Below, one piece after another: positions 48,770-61,300 of a stretch of 64,000 bases of DNA. Below the pieces are notes generated by a model that made no database searches, was not told the DNA's origin, and worked only from the letters and a program-made list of their open reading frames with translations. A program made the translations under genes and the position numbers. Within the stretch, counting starts at the first letter, position 1. Each line of letters opens with the position of its first letter. Source of the DNA: Drosophila pseudoobscura (lineage: Eukaryota > Arthropoda > Insecta > Diptera > Drosophilidae); the NCBI RefSeq assembly GCF_009870125.1, contig NC_046679.1:7068001-7132000 (forward strand). Direction: 5' to 3'.

Positions 48770-48914
48770 ACCACCTCCATTCTGTGATTGTTTTATCTTT
48801 TTGAGTTCTGTCTTTTGTGATGTGTGTTATATATATATGTATATTCTTAGTGCATGTTTGTGTTTGTGACCCATTCCAGGATAGACAGGCAGACCTGCAT
48901 GCATTTTACTCAAT

Positions 48915-48920
48915 TTTATT
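48915..48920 (-). terminator. Poly(A) signal of the SDR gene
   Basis: AATAAA on the minus strand lies 63 bp past the SDR stop codon. No equally clear signal is seen for the convergent ARMC5-like gene. Confidence 0.45.
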
Positions 48921-48982
48921 AGCCACAGCCCTAGCCAAGTATCTTCAAACTGCTCCAGTAAATGTTTAGACTACCAACTACA

Positions 48983-50047
48983 CTACCCGATCTTTTGCTC
49001 GCTTGTTTCGTACGTGGGCATCGCACAGAACCGCAGGGTTAGCCAGTCCACGAGAGGCGTGGGGCAGAGCCAAAAGAGCCAGCGATACACACGATATCGC
49101 CAGGGCTCGTGTATGTACAGCGCCGATGGTTGTGTGCTCGTCAGGGCATCCTTGAACTTGGCCAGCAGCGCCTCATCCTTCAGCTGGTTGGGCGCCTTAT
49201 AGCCCGACACGATCTTCAGATATCCATTGAACTGCTCAAAGTAGACGTCGTAGTGGGCGTGCTGCTCCGCGCTGAAGCCCTCGCGCATCCGCTGGGCGTG
49301 CTGCTGCTGCCGTGCCGCTATGTTGCTGTCGAGCACAAAGGAGCCCGGTATAAAGTTGACCACCTCCAAGCCGTACTGCTGCAGTTCTATGCGCAGGGAG
49401 TCGGTCCAGAAGCGCAGGGCCGCCTTGGAGGCGGCGTATGGAGCGAGGGCCGGCAGGGCCTGCAGACCACAGTGACTGGTCACGTTGATGATCCTTCCCC
49501 GCTGCTGCCTCAGCAGCGGCAACAGCTGGCGCGTCAATCGCATGGTGCCCAGGAGATTGCAGTTGATCTGCATCTCAATTTGTTCGGGCACCTGCCACTC
49601 GAACTCCCCGAAGCACATGACGCCCGCATTGTTCACGAGAGCCGTCAGCTGGTAGCTCGTGTCCTCTGCCAGTATGTCCTGGAGTCTGTCATGCACCAGC
49701 CGTATGGAGCACGGCTGCAGCAGATCCAGCTCTAAGGTGTGCATTCGCCTGCGTTCGTCGCCCTGCGAACTCAACTGCTGGAGCAAACGGGCCCCATCCG
49801 ACTTCAGGTTGTGGCAGCAGGAGACGACCGTCATGGAGAGCACATTGTGGCAGTAGACAGCCAGGCAGTGGCTGTGCGAGAAAGTCGGCTATTAATTCTG
49901 TGGGTATGCCGATGATTATCCATTAGCTTACCCCAAGCCCGAGTCACAGCCCGTGATGAGTATTACATTTCGGCCATCAACGGGTAGCTGGCTACGACCC
50001 AGGCCCAAGGTGCGTCGCAGGGCTCGTAAGAGGTGGCTACTGCTCAT
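48983..50047 (-). CDS. Short-chain dehydrogenase/reductase (retinol/17-beta-hydroxysteroid type)
   Basis: Exons complement(49932..50047) and (48983..49871) join in phase 2 to give 334 aa starting MSSSHLLRAL. Classical SDR features are the cofactor loop TGCDSGLG near residue 33, NNAGVMCFGE, the catalytic Ser region IINVTSHCG, the active-site YAASK, and FIPGSF after it. The TGCDSG loop is typical of the SDR9C-like branch (retinol or 17-beta-hydroxysteroid dehydrogenases). It is usually NAD(P)-dependent and membrane-associated; the hydrophobic C-terminal WLFWLCPTPLVDWL could anchor it. Substrate is unknown. The exon-2 Met at 49843 would lose the cofactor loop, so the longer two-exon model is chosen. 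Confidence 0.87.
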
Positions 50048-52371
50048 TGCGCCAGCTCTCGTATAACTGAAACAAAGACGCTGAAATTCTGACTCTGAAA
50101 ATAATGCAAGCCAGGCAAACCCGAAAATGAATATATGTATATACGATACGTACGTATGTAACCATTATCTGCGGCCCGGCCTAATGGACGGCAGGGGAAC
50201 GCTCTGTGGCTTACCTGCCGCTTTAGACTGGTCCTCAACACAGCACTGGATGGGCACAGTTTACAGAATGAAGTTAATCATATTCAAACGAGCCCTTTCT
50301 CCTGCTAATGACTTTATGGTTTGGCTGTAAGTCTCCCTTTTTTGGGCCACCCTAATTTACCTGATCAGTGTTACCTGCCGATCAGTCGATCCAGGCCCAG
50401 CCAGCAAACCCATTTGCAAGTCAAGTGAGCAATACTTTTGCTTCTGGAATAAATTGGATGTACATACTCGAAGAGTATAGGGGCACATTCGATTTGCGGT
50501 GAAAGTGGATAGAAGGAAACGATTCCGACTCCATAAATTGTATATATGTATTCTTGATCAGCATCAATAGTCGGATTGATACACCAATGTCGGTCCGTTT
50601 AGTTCTCAGAGACTATAAGAGCTAGAGCAGGCAAATTTTGTATCCAGACTCCTGTGATTTCACGCTGAAACGCTGACCCAACAAAGGACGAAAATCTGTT
50701 GGATCAGCAACGCCTTCCACGCGCTTACTCACTCTCTGTCTCTCTCTCTCTCACACACTCTTCGTCGTGCAAGGTGTGCGCTCTGGCGGAAGGAGCAAGA
50801 TTTAAGGTCTGATGTTGGTGTGAGAATAGATGTACAAAAATGGAAGCAGATCAAATCTAATATAAGAAAATATCCCAAACGGTTCCACTGATTTTTTTGA
50901 AATTCTTCCTTTTGCGGACATTAATACCAAAATTCATAAAAATACATCGTTTAAGCTCACATATGTCTGATTATTACTGGGTATAAAAGTAGTTCCCCTT
51001 GTTTTTGTTTTTAGGTTTTTTCGGTAGTTTTTATTTTATTTATTTTTTGTCAATTTTGGTGTGTGTGTTTGTGTTTTCTGCCCTATAAGTGCATCGTATC
51101 GTAACTCTTGCTACAGTTTCCTGTCGATCAATATTTTGTGTGTGTGTGTGGTGTGTGTGTTTGGATAAATGTAGAAAATGTAGAACATACTGCCACACAG
51201 GGGCCATCTATGTTCTGTTACCTGATTCTGATCTATTGTTGAAATAGCATTATAATATTATGATCGTTTTGTTTTGCGTAATACATTAATTACATATTAA
51301 ATAATTGCTTTGCTTTGTCATTATTGGTTTTTGTTTGTTCTTATAAATTGTATTTGAAAATAGCGCTTTCGTTGCGTTTAGTAAAAATATATTTGGGCTC
51401 TTCTACTGCAGGCTTACAGAGTAATCGTCGTACAATAAGTATACAATATTTTGTTGTATCTCATCCCATCGTCTCACATCGTCTCACAAGTGCTACGGAT
51501 TCAATATAAAACTGGCATCGTTATCATCAATCAACGCGATTATTGTTTAGGTTTAATGTTTAAACGTACATATCGTAGGTATATATTTATATAAATTTGT
51601 TGTTGCATTTCTTAATTCTCTCTCAAGGCATTGTATGTAGTTTGTATGTTTGTATTTCTTCTGTATTGAATATATGCAAATTTCGTTTAAATGTACAATT
51701 TTAAAACCGGCTTAGTTCCTTTCATTATACGCTTCGTTTAATTCTTTTGTTTGCTTTCTACTTTTTGTTTATTTGTTTTATAATAAATATCACAACGCAT
51801 CCTTCCATCCATCCACTTCAATCCCTTTCCATCCAATCATTCGGTTTTGCATTTTCCGGCCTGGACGCTTGCGCCTCAGGCTGAAAAATGTCAGGCATAC
51901 AACGAGCTAGCATGCATCATAATGCATCCATCCGTCCATCGATCCAATCCGATCCGATCCGATCTGTTGTCGTATGTATATTTTTGGAAAATATAACACG
52001 CAAATGAAAAAGGTTTCAAAATTGCACAAAACACTCCTCCGGCATAAAGACATACTACTACGCGTAGAAAAATCATAAATTAAACGTAATAAAGATAATA
52101 ATACAAAAACATTAAAGTTAAACGGAAAACAAGAGTACCCTTCTCCTCCGCAGGACGGTGGGGGGCCTACGAAATATTCGTTACAGATACGATTACAAAA
52201 ATGAACAAAACATCGTTAGATCTAGCAAAATGTTCGTCGCCTAAGTGTAGATACAATATACTCATAATCGTAGTTCATTCATTATATAAAACTTAACTTA
52301 AGTCTGACTTTGTTAGCGCCGTACGTCGGCTGCCGATCCCGCTCCCGCCCCTGCCCCCGGCCCTATACCGG
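50048..52371. other. Intergenic region and probable kay 3' UTR
   Basis: No gene is seen. The right portion, up to 52371, is probably the long kay 3' UTR, with several minus-strand AATAAA candidates, for example in 51036-51048. The left part includes the SDR promoter and a dispersed-repeat remnant. Confidence 0.5.
50455..50735. repeat. Likely dispersed-repeat remnant
   Basis: The order of phrases resembles a motif string common in Drosophila repetitive DNA: GTGGATAGAAGGAAACG, CATAAATTGTATATA, TTCTTGATCAGCATCA, and GACTATAAGAGCTAGAG. I cannot name the family with confidence. Confidence 0.5.
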
Positions 52372-55300
52372 TTATAAGCTGACCAACTTGGACGGCTCGG
52401 TTGTGGGCGTGGGCAGCTCCAGTGGGTGCTTGTTCTGCGAGGTGCAGTTGGGGATCAGCGGACCGGAGACGGGCGTCAGCCCGGTGCCCCCGTCCATCAG
52501 GGAGTCAAAGTTGAAGGTGCCCGTCGACGGTGTCTGGATGGGCACGCCCTGTATCTGCGTGGGAGCCCTGCCGCTCCCACTCAGCTGCATCTGGCCGCCG
52601 AAGGGCCGTTGGAAGGCCAGCGTGTTGGGCCGCTCCTTGGGCATCTTGTTCAGAGAGTTAAGTGTGGGGCCGTTGTGGATGCTGCTGATGTTGCTGATGT
52701 TGCTGATGGTGGTGGGGAAGCTACCAAAGCCATGCGGCGCCGTGCCCGAGACGGGCGTCTGCAGCGACCCCGCCGGACCGGTGGGCGTCATCAGCGTGGC
52801 AATGTTGGGCAGCGCAAAGCGCTTGTGCGGCGGCGGTCCGTCCTGGTCGAGCGAGGAGCTCGAGTCCAACGCACCGTCGAGCGGCTCGTCCTTGATGTGC
52901 AGCAGCAGATCCTCGTCGATTGGCACCGGCTTGAGATCGAGCGGCGAATTGCTGCGCCCGGTGGAGTTCAGGGTGGCATCGAGGCCGGTGATCGTGCCGC
53001 TGCTGCTGTCATTGCTGTTGCTGTTGTTGTTGTGGTGGCTGCTGCCGCTGCCACAGCTGCCGGCACTGAGGAGGGCCGGTGGCCCGATCAGCCCGTTGCA
53101 GGTGGTCACGCTGAGCATATCGGCACGCACCTTCTGGCACGTGGGACGGTGTGCCTGCAGGAAGTACTCCAGCTGGTTCTTCGTCTCGTTGAGCAGCTCC
53201 ATCTCCTTCTTCAGGTTCTCGCCCCGCTTCTCCAGCAGCTCGACCTCTTCGGTGAGTTCGTTGGTCTGGTCGACGCGTCGCTTGCGACAGCGTGCCGCCG
53301 CCTGCTTGTTTCTCTCCCGCCGGATGCGACGCTTCTCCTCCTCCTCGGGCGTCATATTGGCGGATCTGTTCGGGCGCCGTCCGCCGCCGCGACGCGCCGG
53401 TGTGGCACTGTTTGAGGTATTTGTGTTGCGTCCGGCTGCGGCCAGGACGTTGCTGAAGTTGTTGGCGCCGCCAGTACCGCCGCCATTGCCGCCGCCGCTG
53501 TTGCCCATCATGTGTCCGTTCTGATAGGAGGTGCTGTCTGTGGCTCCACTTGCTGCAAGTCAAAAGGGAAAAGGGAAAACCAATTAGTATCTCTACGGTT
53601 TGTTCTGTCGATTGTGTATGAAATGCTTACAAGTATCGGATATGCTCTGATCCTCATTCATTTGCCCATCGGCCCAGGAGCCGTTGGACTCCTCCGTATC
53701 GCTGCCGGGCATAACGCTGGCCCCGCAATCGAATACCTGCTGCTGCTGTTGCTGCTGCTGCTGGCTGATCAGCGGATTGCTCACACCAATGATGGTGGCC
53801 GTTGTGGTTGTTGTGGGTACCACGGATGATGCCAAAACGTTGCCATTTCCATTTCCATTGCCGTTGCCATTGTTGTTGTTGTTGTTGTTGACCAATGGGG
53901 CCAGCGGGGGTGGCTTGAAGCCGGCCTGATATGGTGCATCGTTGGTCATCTCGAAGAATGTCTCCTCAATGCTGCGCAGCGTGGTCGGCGTCAGCGTGGG
54001 CGTCGTCAGCGTTGGTGCACTCTGTATGCCATCGAATGTTCCGAGCTGCAATACAGAATAAGCGAAATTAATCAAAAATGTTTACAATTCCTTTTATGTT
54101 TAATTTGTTCTGAGTGGAAGAGGGAGAGGGACAGGGAGAGAACTGTAGACAGAGAGAGGATGTGAGAGAGATCCATCAATTGAATGTTTACATTTCTGTT
54201 CTATTGTTATTCGGTTTTGTATACCCTTTCAGACACATTTCTGAAGCATTTCCGACCACCGTCTGTCTTTTTCCATGCAGAATCTTTTGCTTGAATGGAA
54301 ACCTCAAAGATTGGATCACTATATAGTGGCTACCATACGCATTGATCCATTTCATAGGGTATCCAACACTTCGCTCTTCACATTCTGGCCTCTCTTGCTT
54401 CTTCTTCAATCTATTTTTAGTGATGAACAAAAAACGCAATTGTTTCGCGCCCAAAAAACCCAAGCATCGTCGCATTCCAACACTTTGAAATTACAATTTT
54501 CGATATCGATACATCCCCCAAACCGATACCGATATATACCTGCTGCATAAATAGCTCGCTGGCTAAAAAACTGGCAATTTCACTGGCATCCATAGCAAAC
54601 TTGTCGCCATTCGTTGCTGTTGTTGTTGATGTATTCGTTGTTGTTGTTGGATTATTCGTTGGTGTAGTTTTTGTTGGTGTTGCTTTTTGAGTTGGCGTAG
54701 TGGTTGCCACTGCTGCTGTCGGTTGTTGTTGCTGCTGTTGATTGTAATTAATGTGCACACAATTGTTGTTGAATTCCTGTTGCTGTTGTTGCTGCTGTTG
54801 TTGTGTAAAAAAGTTCTGCATTTGGCACATGGCGGCCATGGCGGCGGCGTTGGTGTTGGTTGCTGCATTGGTAAACGTTTGCCGCAGCTGATGCTGCTGC
54901 TGTTGCTGTTGCAGATGTTGGTGTTGCTGCGGCTGCTGCTGCTGCTGCTGCTGCTCGTAGGAGGCAGCCGGCTGCTGCGTGGGCAATTGTCGCTGACGTA
55001 ACATTTGCTGCTCTTGCTGTTGCTGCTGTTGTTGTTGGTAGTATTGATTGGCAGCAGCAGAGGCATTATATGGCCATTGTATCTGCGGTTGAGCGTTCTG
55101 CGTCAGGCCATTTTGTTGCGTATGAGCCGCATGTGGTGTCTGTTGCAGCTGTGTCTGTTGCTGTTGCTGTTGCTGCTGCTGTTGATGCTGTAGTTGTTGT
55201 GCCTGATGCAGCTGATGGAGGTAGGGATGGTAGCACGCGTTATGCGCTCTACCATTGAGATTTTTCATCATTTGTTCGTTTTTTCCTTCCTATCTAGATC

Positions 55301-58300
55301 CTAAGCTATCTCTTATGTGCTAATCTCTCTCTTAATATTATGTATACGCAATGTCTGATCACGTATACGCACAGTTGGGCGCAATGACTAGTATTCGTTA
55401 TTCGTTAATCAACAATATAATGGGACAACAATGATATATGTATGGTATATTCAATCGAAAATCAACAGAAACAGTTTCTAATTTATTTTTAAATCTAAAT
55501 GAAAACTCTTCTTTGTTTTAAATTATTAATATTTACATCAAAAAGCAAAAGATCTTCTATCTATCTTTAAATATATATATATATTCTATAGATTCCTATA
55601 TGTAGGCTTGTCTTTATGGTTGTTGTTGGTGTTGTTGTTGTCGCAGTAGTTGTTGTTGTTGTTTCGTTCGTTGTTGGTTTTTTTTCTTTATATTTGGTTT
55701 AGATTTTGGTTATATTTTCGTTTTGGAACAGTGTTTCCTTTCCTTTCGTTTCGTGACGTGACGTAGATTCGTTTTGTTCAATTCAATTTCCCAATCGTCG
55801 CCCTCCGTCTTCCGGGGGTCTGAGACGCTTCACGATAAGCATTGGCTGATTTCGCAAAGGATCGAAATGAGTATTCCACATAATCAGCACTGAAGTAATT
55901 ATCGTAGCCTTCAGGGCTTCAAATCTAGCGGGACAGGCACGTGTTTTCTATAATTATATAACGAGGAGGGCTTTGGCTTTCGTTTTACGGATTGAGCCTT
56001 GCGCCAGTTTTTCGATTCGATTCGTTTCGATTCTCATGGGTATACGGCGGGCAACGCCTCTAAAAAAAAAGCTACGAAAAAAACTATTCCTCTGCCTTTT
56101 GCTTTGGGCCAGCAATTCGCTTTTATCGTATCTATATATATATATATATAATATTATATAGACGGCATGCGGCATGCAACGTAAACTGAGAAAATGTGCG
56201 TCTCGTTTTATTTTTTGATTCCTCCTTTTGTTTTTATTTTTATTTTTATTTGTATTTGTATTCTATTTTCATTTCATTTTATTCCTCGATTCGTTTTTGG
56301 CAATGCACACGCGCGCGCCGCAAAACAAACGGCAGAAAATTTGTCAAAACACAGACCAAAAAACCCACAGAAAAATCGGAAAAAACAATTGCAATTTTCG
56401 CTTTTCTGTTTTTCTGCTTTTTGGTTTTTCTTGTTGTTTCTGTTTCGAATTTCCAAATTTATTTTCGTTGTGTTCGCTATTCGTTTTCGGTTGTTTTTTT
56501 TGATTCGGTTGTTCGGGTTTTTCTCGAGCAGGAAAAAGCGCGCGCGCGATCGCCTTTTGGTTTTTGTTTCTCGAATATTTTTTCTAAACTTCGATGGTTC
56601 GTTGTTCGTTTGCGACTGATTCCGGGGCGAGCGAGAAAAATTGGCAACGATCAAGAGATCTAGAGATTGCGATTTATCTAGAGAACAGCAGCAGCCGCAC
56701 ACACAGAGTCCCCAGAGAGCTCTCTCTCTCGAGAGAGACAGAAACCAACTAAGAAAATCAAATAAATTTAAATGCTGGCTGCTCTTAATTGAGCGGCAGC
56801 CCACACAGGGGCGACAGGGACGGGGCAGCCCACGCGTATCTTTCAGATATGAGCATATGCCGTGCCCGCCAGAGATGTGGGTTATTTCCGATTTGGCGGA
56901 TCCCTGGAAGCGCTTTTACTTTGCCATAAATCACACATTCAGGGGAACTGTTTTTGGGCCAATTTGCGGATCGTAACATAACATTTATTTATAGCAGAGC
57001 CGAGCAGAACATAACAGAACTGTCGTCTGTCACATCTGACAGATGGATGAGTGTTGTGTGCCACAACAGGTGGAACCAGAGAGACCCCCTGTCTCGCAAG
57101 GGCTCTAAATACGGGGTATTCGAGGGGTATATTGTGTGGCTAAACACTTAAGAGGTACACGATCTAGGATCAATGAGGTCTCTCTTTGCGTAACACCTGG
57201 GAGACGGATCCAGGAGCCTTTAAAGAGCTCAGGGGGGGCTCCACCGCAGACTGAAATAATTTTGTACTTTGGTTTCATTTCATTGTCATTTCCACATCAT
57301 CTCAAGAGATTTCCCAAGGTGTACATCGCTCTTCCTTGTTTTCTGGCTTATTTCCGCCTGTTAAATGTTGTTCTTTGTTGTGCGATATTTATTTATTGAC
57401 TGATCTTATCGGAGGGAGGATACATTGCCCAATCCAAAAGGCCATTCCCTTATTCCACCGTCGTTTGTGTGTGGCACAGGCAAACAATCGATTTTATTCT
57501 TTGTACGCATGTTTATTTTATATTTATATTTATTTATTTATTTTATGTGGCATTTACTTTTGAAGAAAGCCGCCGTTCAAGCACCTTCCACACGCTGTCT
57601 GGTCGGAGACTTTCATTTTAACCCACTTTCGAATGTAAATTTGCTTTTGCGAACCTGAACATGAACCGTATTTAGTCGATGAATCAGTCAATTTAAAATA
57701 TATACCTACTATATATTGTAGTAAATAATAACATCAGCAATTGTCTAAATTGAAACGGTCAGGGCAGACGTCTCTCTCTCTTATCAGAGAGGTCTGGGCA
57801 CCCAGAGTTCACGTCTGAGGGTCAATTGAGCTGCGCCAAAGCGTGGCAAATGAAATGAACAGAGCCCCAGAGCCCCAGAGCCCCAGACCACAGAACTACT
57901 GACGTAGTGCTGACTAATACATGGGTCTGCTGCTGCTGCTGCAAATTTGATTACAGTGGGACTCCACACAGCTGTCTGTCCGTACAGTGGGGCATTGGCT
58001 CTAAAAGAACGGCGATTTGCCTGGCCCACCTATGACCTTGACTCTAATTAGTTCAACATTTTGCGCTCTCCTCCTGGCGGGGAGGGGGAGGGCGGGGTGG
58101 TGCAGCGGGAATTGGCAACAAGTTGACAGCCAAAGAAACATCGCATCGACTTTTGCCGCCGATGTGTTTCAGAGCTGACGTGTTGACTTATTTTTAGTTC
58201 AATTTTTGCCTGACAATGACGTAATTAAGGCAAAATAAAAGCAACAACAAAACTTGGCAACATCAAAAGCAAAACTTATAGCAACAAAAACAACAAAGAC

Positions 58301-61300
58301 AAAGCAAAAACACAGTCGACAACAATTTGTATTGTTTATATCATAAGTGGCGTTGAATTATTATCAAGTGTCGAGGTGGAAGGGAGACAGCAGGCACTGT
58401 TAAGAATCAGCTGTTAAGTACTCAACAGTATACTGTTAGCACACGCTGTTAAACGGTAACAGGACACTGTTAGTACTCTGGTGCAGCCTGTACCTTGCTT
58501 AAATCTGCTTTGTGAGGGATTTTCGCCTATGATTAATGTTCTATCTGGATTACTGTGGCAAAAGCAGGCGAAAATATGGCATGTTCTAGAGAACTAGAGC
58601 TTAGTGGATCATTTTAAATAGCTTCTAGTTCCTAGCAGCTTCCAGTCGTAAATTGTGCATAAATATAATACAAAACTGTGCCGTCTGGGCCTAAAGCTTA
58701 AGGGGTCTGGTCTTCTAGTCTTTCGATTTAAATAATTTGATAAAAGAGGCTTATGGAATTATTTTATATCTGAATGACAAGATGTTAATCAGAATATGCC
58801 GCTTTTCCTGAAAATAGTGGAATCTAAAGATATATTTATATTTTACTAATTCAATAAATAAACCAATTATTTTATTTTAAATTTTATTCCTTGTCATTCC
58901 ATGCCATTGCCCTGCTAAAAACTATATATCTCCGCTGCTATTCTCTTTCCAAATCAAGATCGAAACACAAGCACACAATTTCGCTAGTTGCTATTAGTTT
59001 TGCAATGGCATAAATTAACTAACTGTCGAGCTTGTTAAATACAAAAAATAACAAAAAATAAATTGCCTTGATGAAGGTTACAGCAATGCCTCTGAATGTT
59101 TAGTTAGAAATGCGCATAATTATAGTAGGAGCTAAACAGAAAAAACTACAATACATATATATTGTATTTTTCGATTGGCAAAGACTTCAAATGCAGCAGA
59201 GGCATTGTGTTGTGCCTCAATGAGGTTGCAATGTCAGAAAAAAAAATCCAGAGAGGAGAGAGAGAGGTAGAAAAGTTGACAAGTTCAAGTGCGTTTCGAG
59301 CAGGATTCTACATACATATAATGTATATAGGGAGAGACTTCCCTTGACGATAAGCTTAGCTCGTATAGTAGTTACTTCTGCGTATTTGTATATGATTTGC
59401 ATTTGCGAATATATATGCAAATATTCTGCGAATAAAACAATTAACGCAAAGGAGAAGGAGAAGGCAAATCATATTGTATATGTATATTTTTTCGCATGAA
59501 CGTGACCGCAATGCCAGAAAGGAAGGAAAGAGAGTGTGCTGGGCCGCCTCTGGGGGCCTCTGTTGATAAAGCCCAAGCCAGAACCAACAAAATTTTTGGA
59601 GTGCCACCGAGTCAATGGCCGGCAGCGTGGCGATGGACAGCAGCCATTTTTAGGCACGCCGGCAGGCAGCCCCTTGACCATATCGTGCTTATATAACATA
59701 CACAAACAAAGATATGTATATATATATGTATAAAAAAAACAAAAACGTGTGTCTGTGAAAAGCAGCGCCGTCATTAAAATCACTTGAGGTTTAACCATTT
59801 TTGGAACGCCCCCACAAAAAAACGAAAATTGAATTAAAGTTAAGAATTTTGTTGTATTTTTGTGATTTTTATTTGAACTGCTGCACGGGCCATAATTCAA
59901 AATTTGCCAAAAAGTGCAGCACACAAAAAAAAAGAGGATGTCAAGGCACAGGGAGAAATAAATTTCAACTCGAAGTCGGAGTCGGCTACGAGAGGAGGCT
60001 GTGAGAGGGAGGGAGGGGAGGGGGTTGGGGGAGTGGTGTCAGGCCTTAAGTTGAGTGTCAAATTAATCAGGCTTTTGGTACGGGCCAGGGCGTGGAATAA
60101 ACAGCGATTGACAAATTTGCATGCGATATTTAAAAAGGCAGCAAAAAAACAAAAAAAAAAAAAAAGGCATGCGCTAAAATATTTATGTTCTGGCGTTTGC
60201 CTGGGGGGTGCATTGAACCCTCCTCTCTCTCTGGAAGTGTAGAAATTTATTTGTTTTTGGGTTGGGTTCAGGGGTTGGGGATTCTAACCATCGAAGAGTG
60301 ATTTTTTTTTGTATAATTAAAGTGCGCCCTCGATATACGCAAACGGGCAAACGTGCAGCTAATAAAATGACGCGACATTGGTCTGGGAATAATTTATTTA
60401 AATGCATTTTGTCGCGACGCGACACACACACGACAGAGAAAACGAACAATGAAGGTTCGGGGGGGGGGGTGTGGGGCTTTGGGGGGGTGTACGGAATTTA
60501 TGGCCAAGTTTGCAGTTCGAGGAAATGGCAAACAAACGACGCGTCGTCGAGGCGCCACCAAAGGATAAAAGTGCAGGACAGGACAGGACAGGGACAGGAC
60601 AGGGCCAGACAGGAGACACTAGACAAGACAGAGCCAAAAAAGAAAGGACCTCGCAGAGAGAGAGAGAGAGTGGTAAAAGTTGTTTTCACTTTTCATTTTC
60701 GAGGTTTGGCCAATTCCGATTCCAAGAAGGACATGACCGCAGAACAGAGCCGTTTGCCAAGCTCAAATTACGGCTGGCAGGAGTCAAAGCGAAAAAGGAA
60801 AGGGCACCAGGGGAAAGGGGGGACAGGGCCCAGTTGCAGTCGTGTGTCTCTACTGTCAAATTATCTGCAGCAAATTCTGTTGGCAGGCCCCTAAAAAGTC
60901 CATTATCCATTACGTGTACGTGTCTCAGCCTGGGGCTGTTTCTTTGGTGGAAAATCCACTCGAATTAAGAAGGAAATTCAATTAAATCGACTGACCGCAC
61001 ACACTACATTAATTTGGGCTGCATCTTAATTCAATTTCGGTGGCTGTTGCACGCTCCATGCTCTCTACGCCGCCATGTGGCATGATCGAAGCGTTTTTAG
61101 GCCAGTTCTGTAGGGGAGAAAGGGTGCCGCAGAGTGGGGTAGGCGCTGCCAGGTGTAGGTAGGTAGGCTCTCTCACACAAAGGAAAGTTATTGTTTCCCC
61201 CCACAGACTTCAAGTGATTTCTTTCATGACAAGCGGGCCCACGGCAAATCGAAGAACGCCCACCACTAACCGAAAAAAAAAAACACAGATTCCATTGCGA

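Noticed and set aside
52310..53524. 404-codon plus-strand open frame opposite kay
   Set aside because: It is an antisense shadow of the kay bZIP exon, which is unambiguous on the minus strand.
56194..56804. Overlapping Phe/Arg-rich open frames upstream of kay
   Set aside because: They result from T-rich DNA lacking stops in several frames on both strands at once, a sign of composition bias rather than coding.
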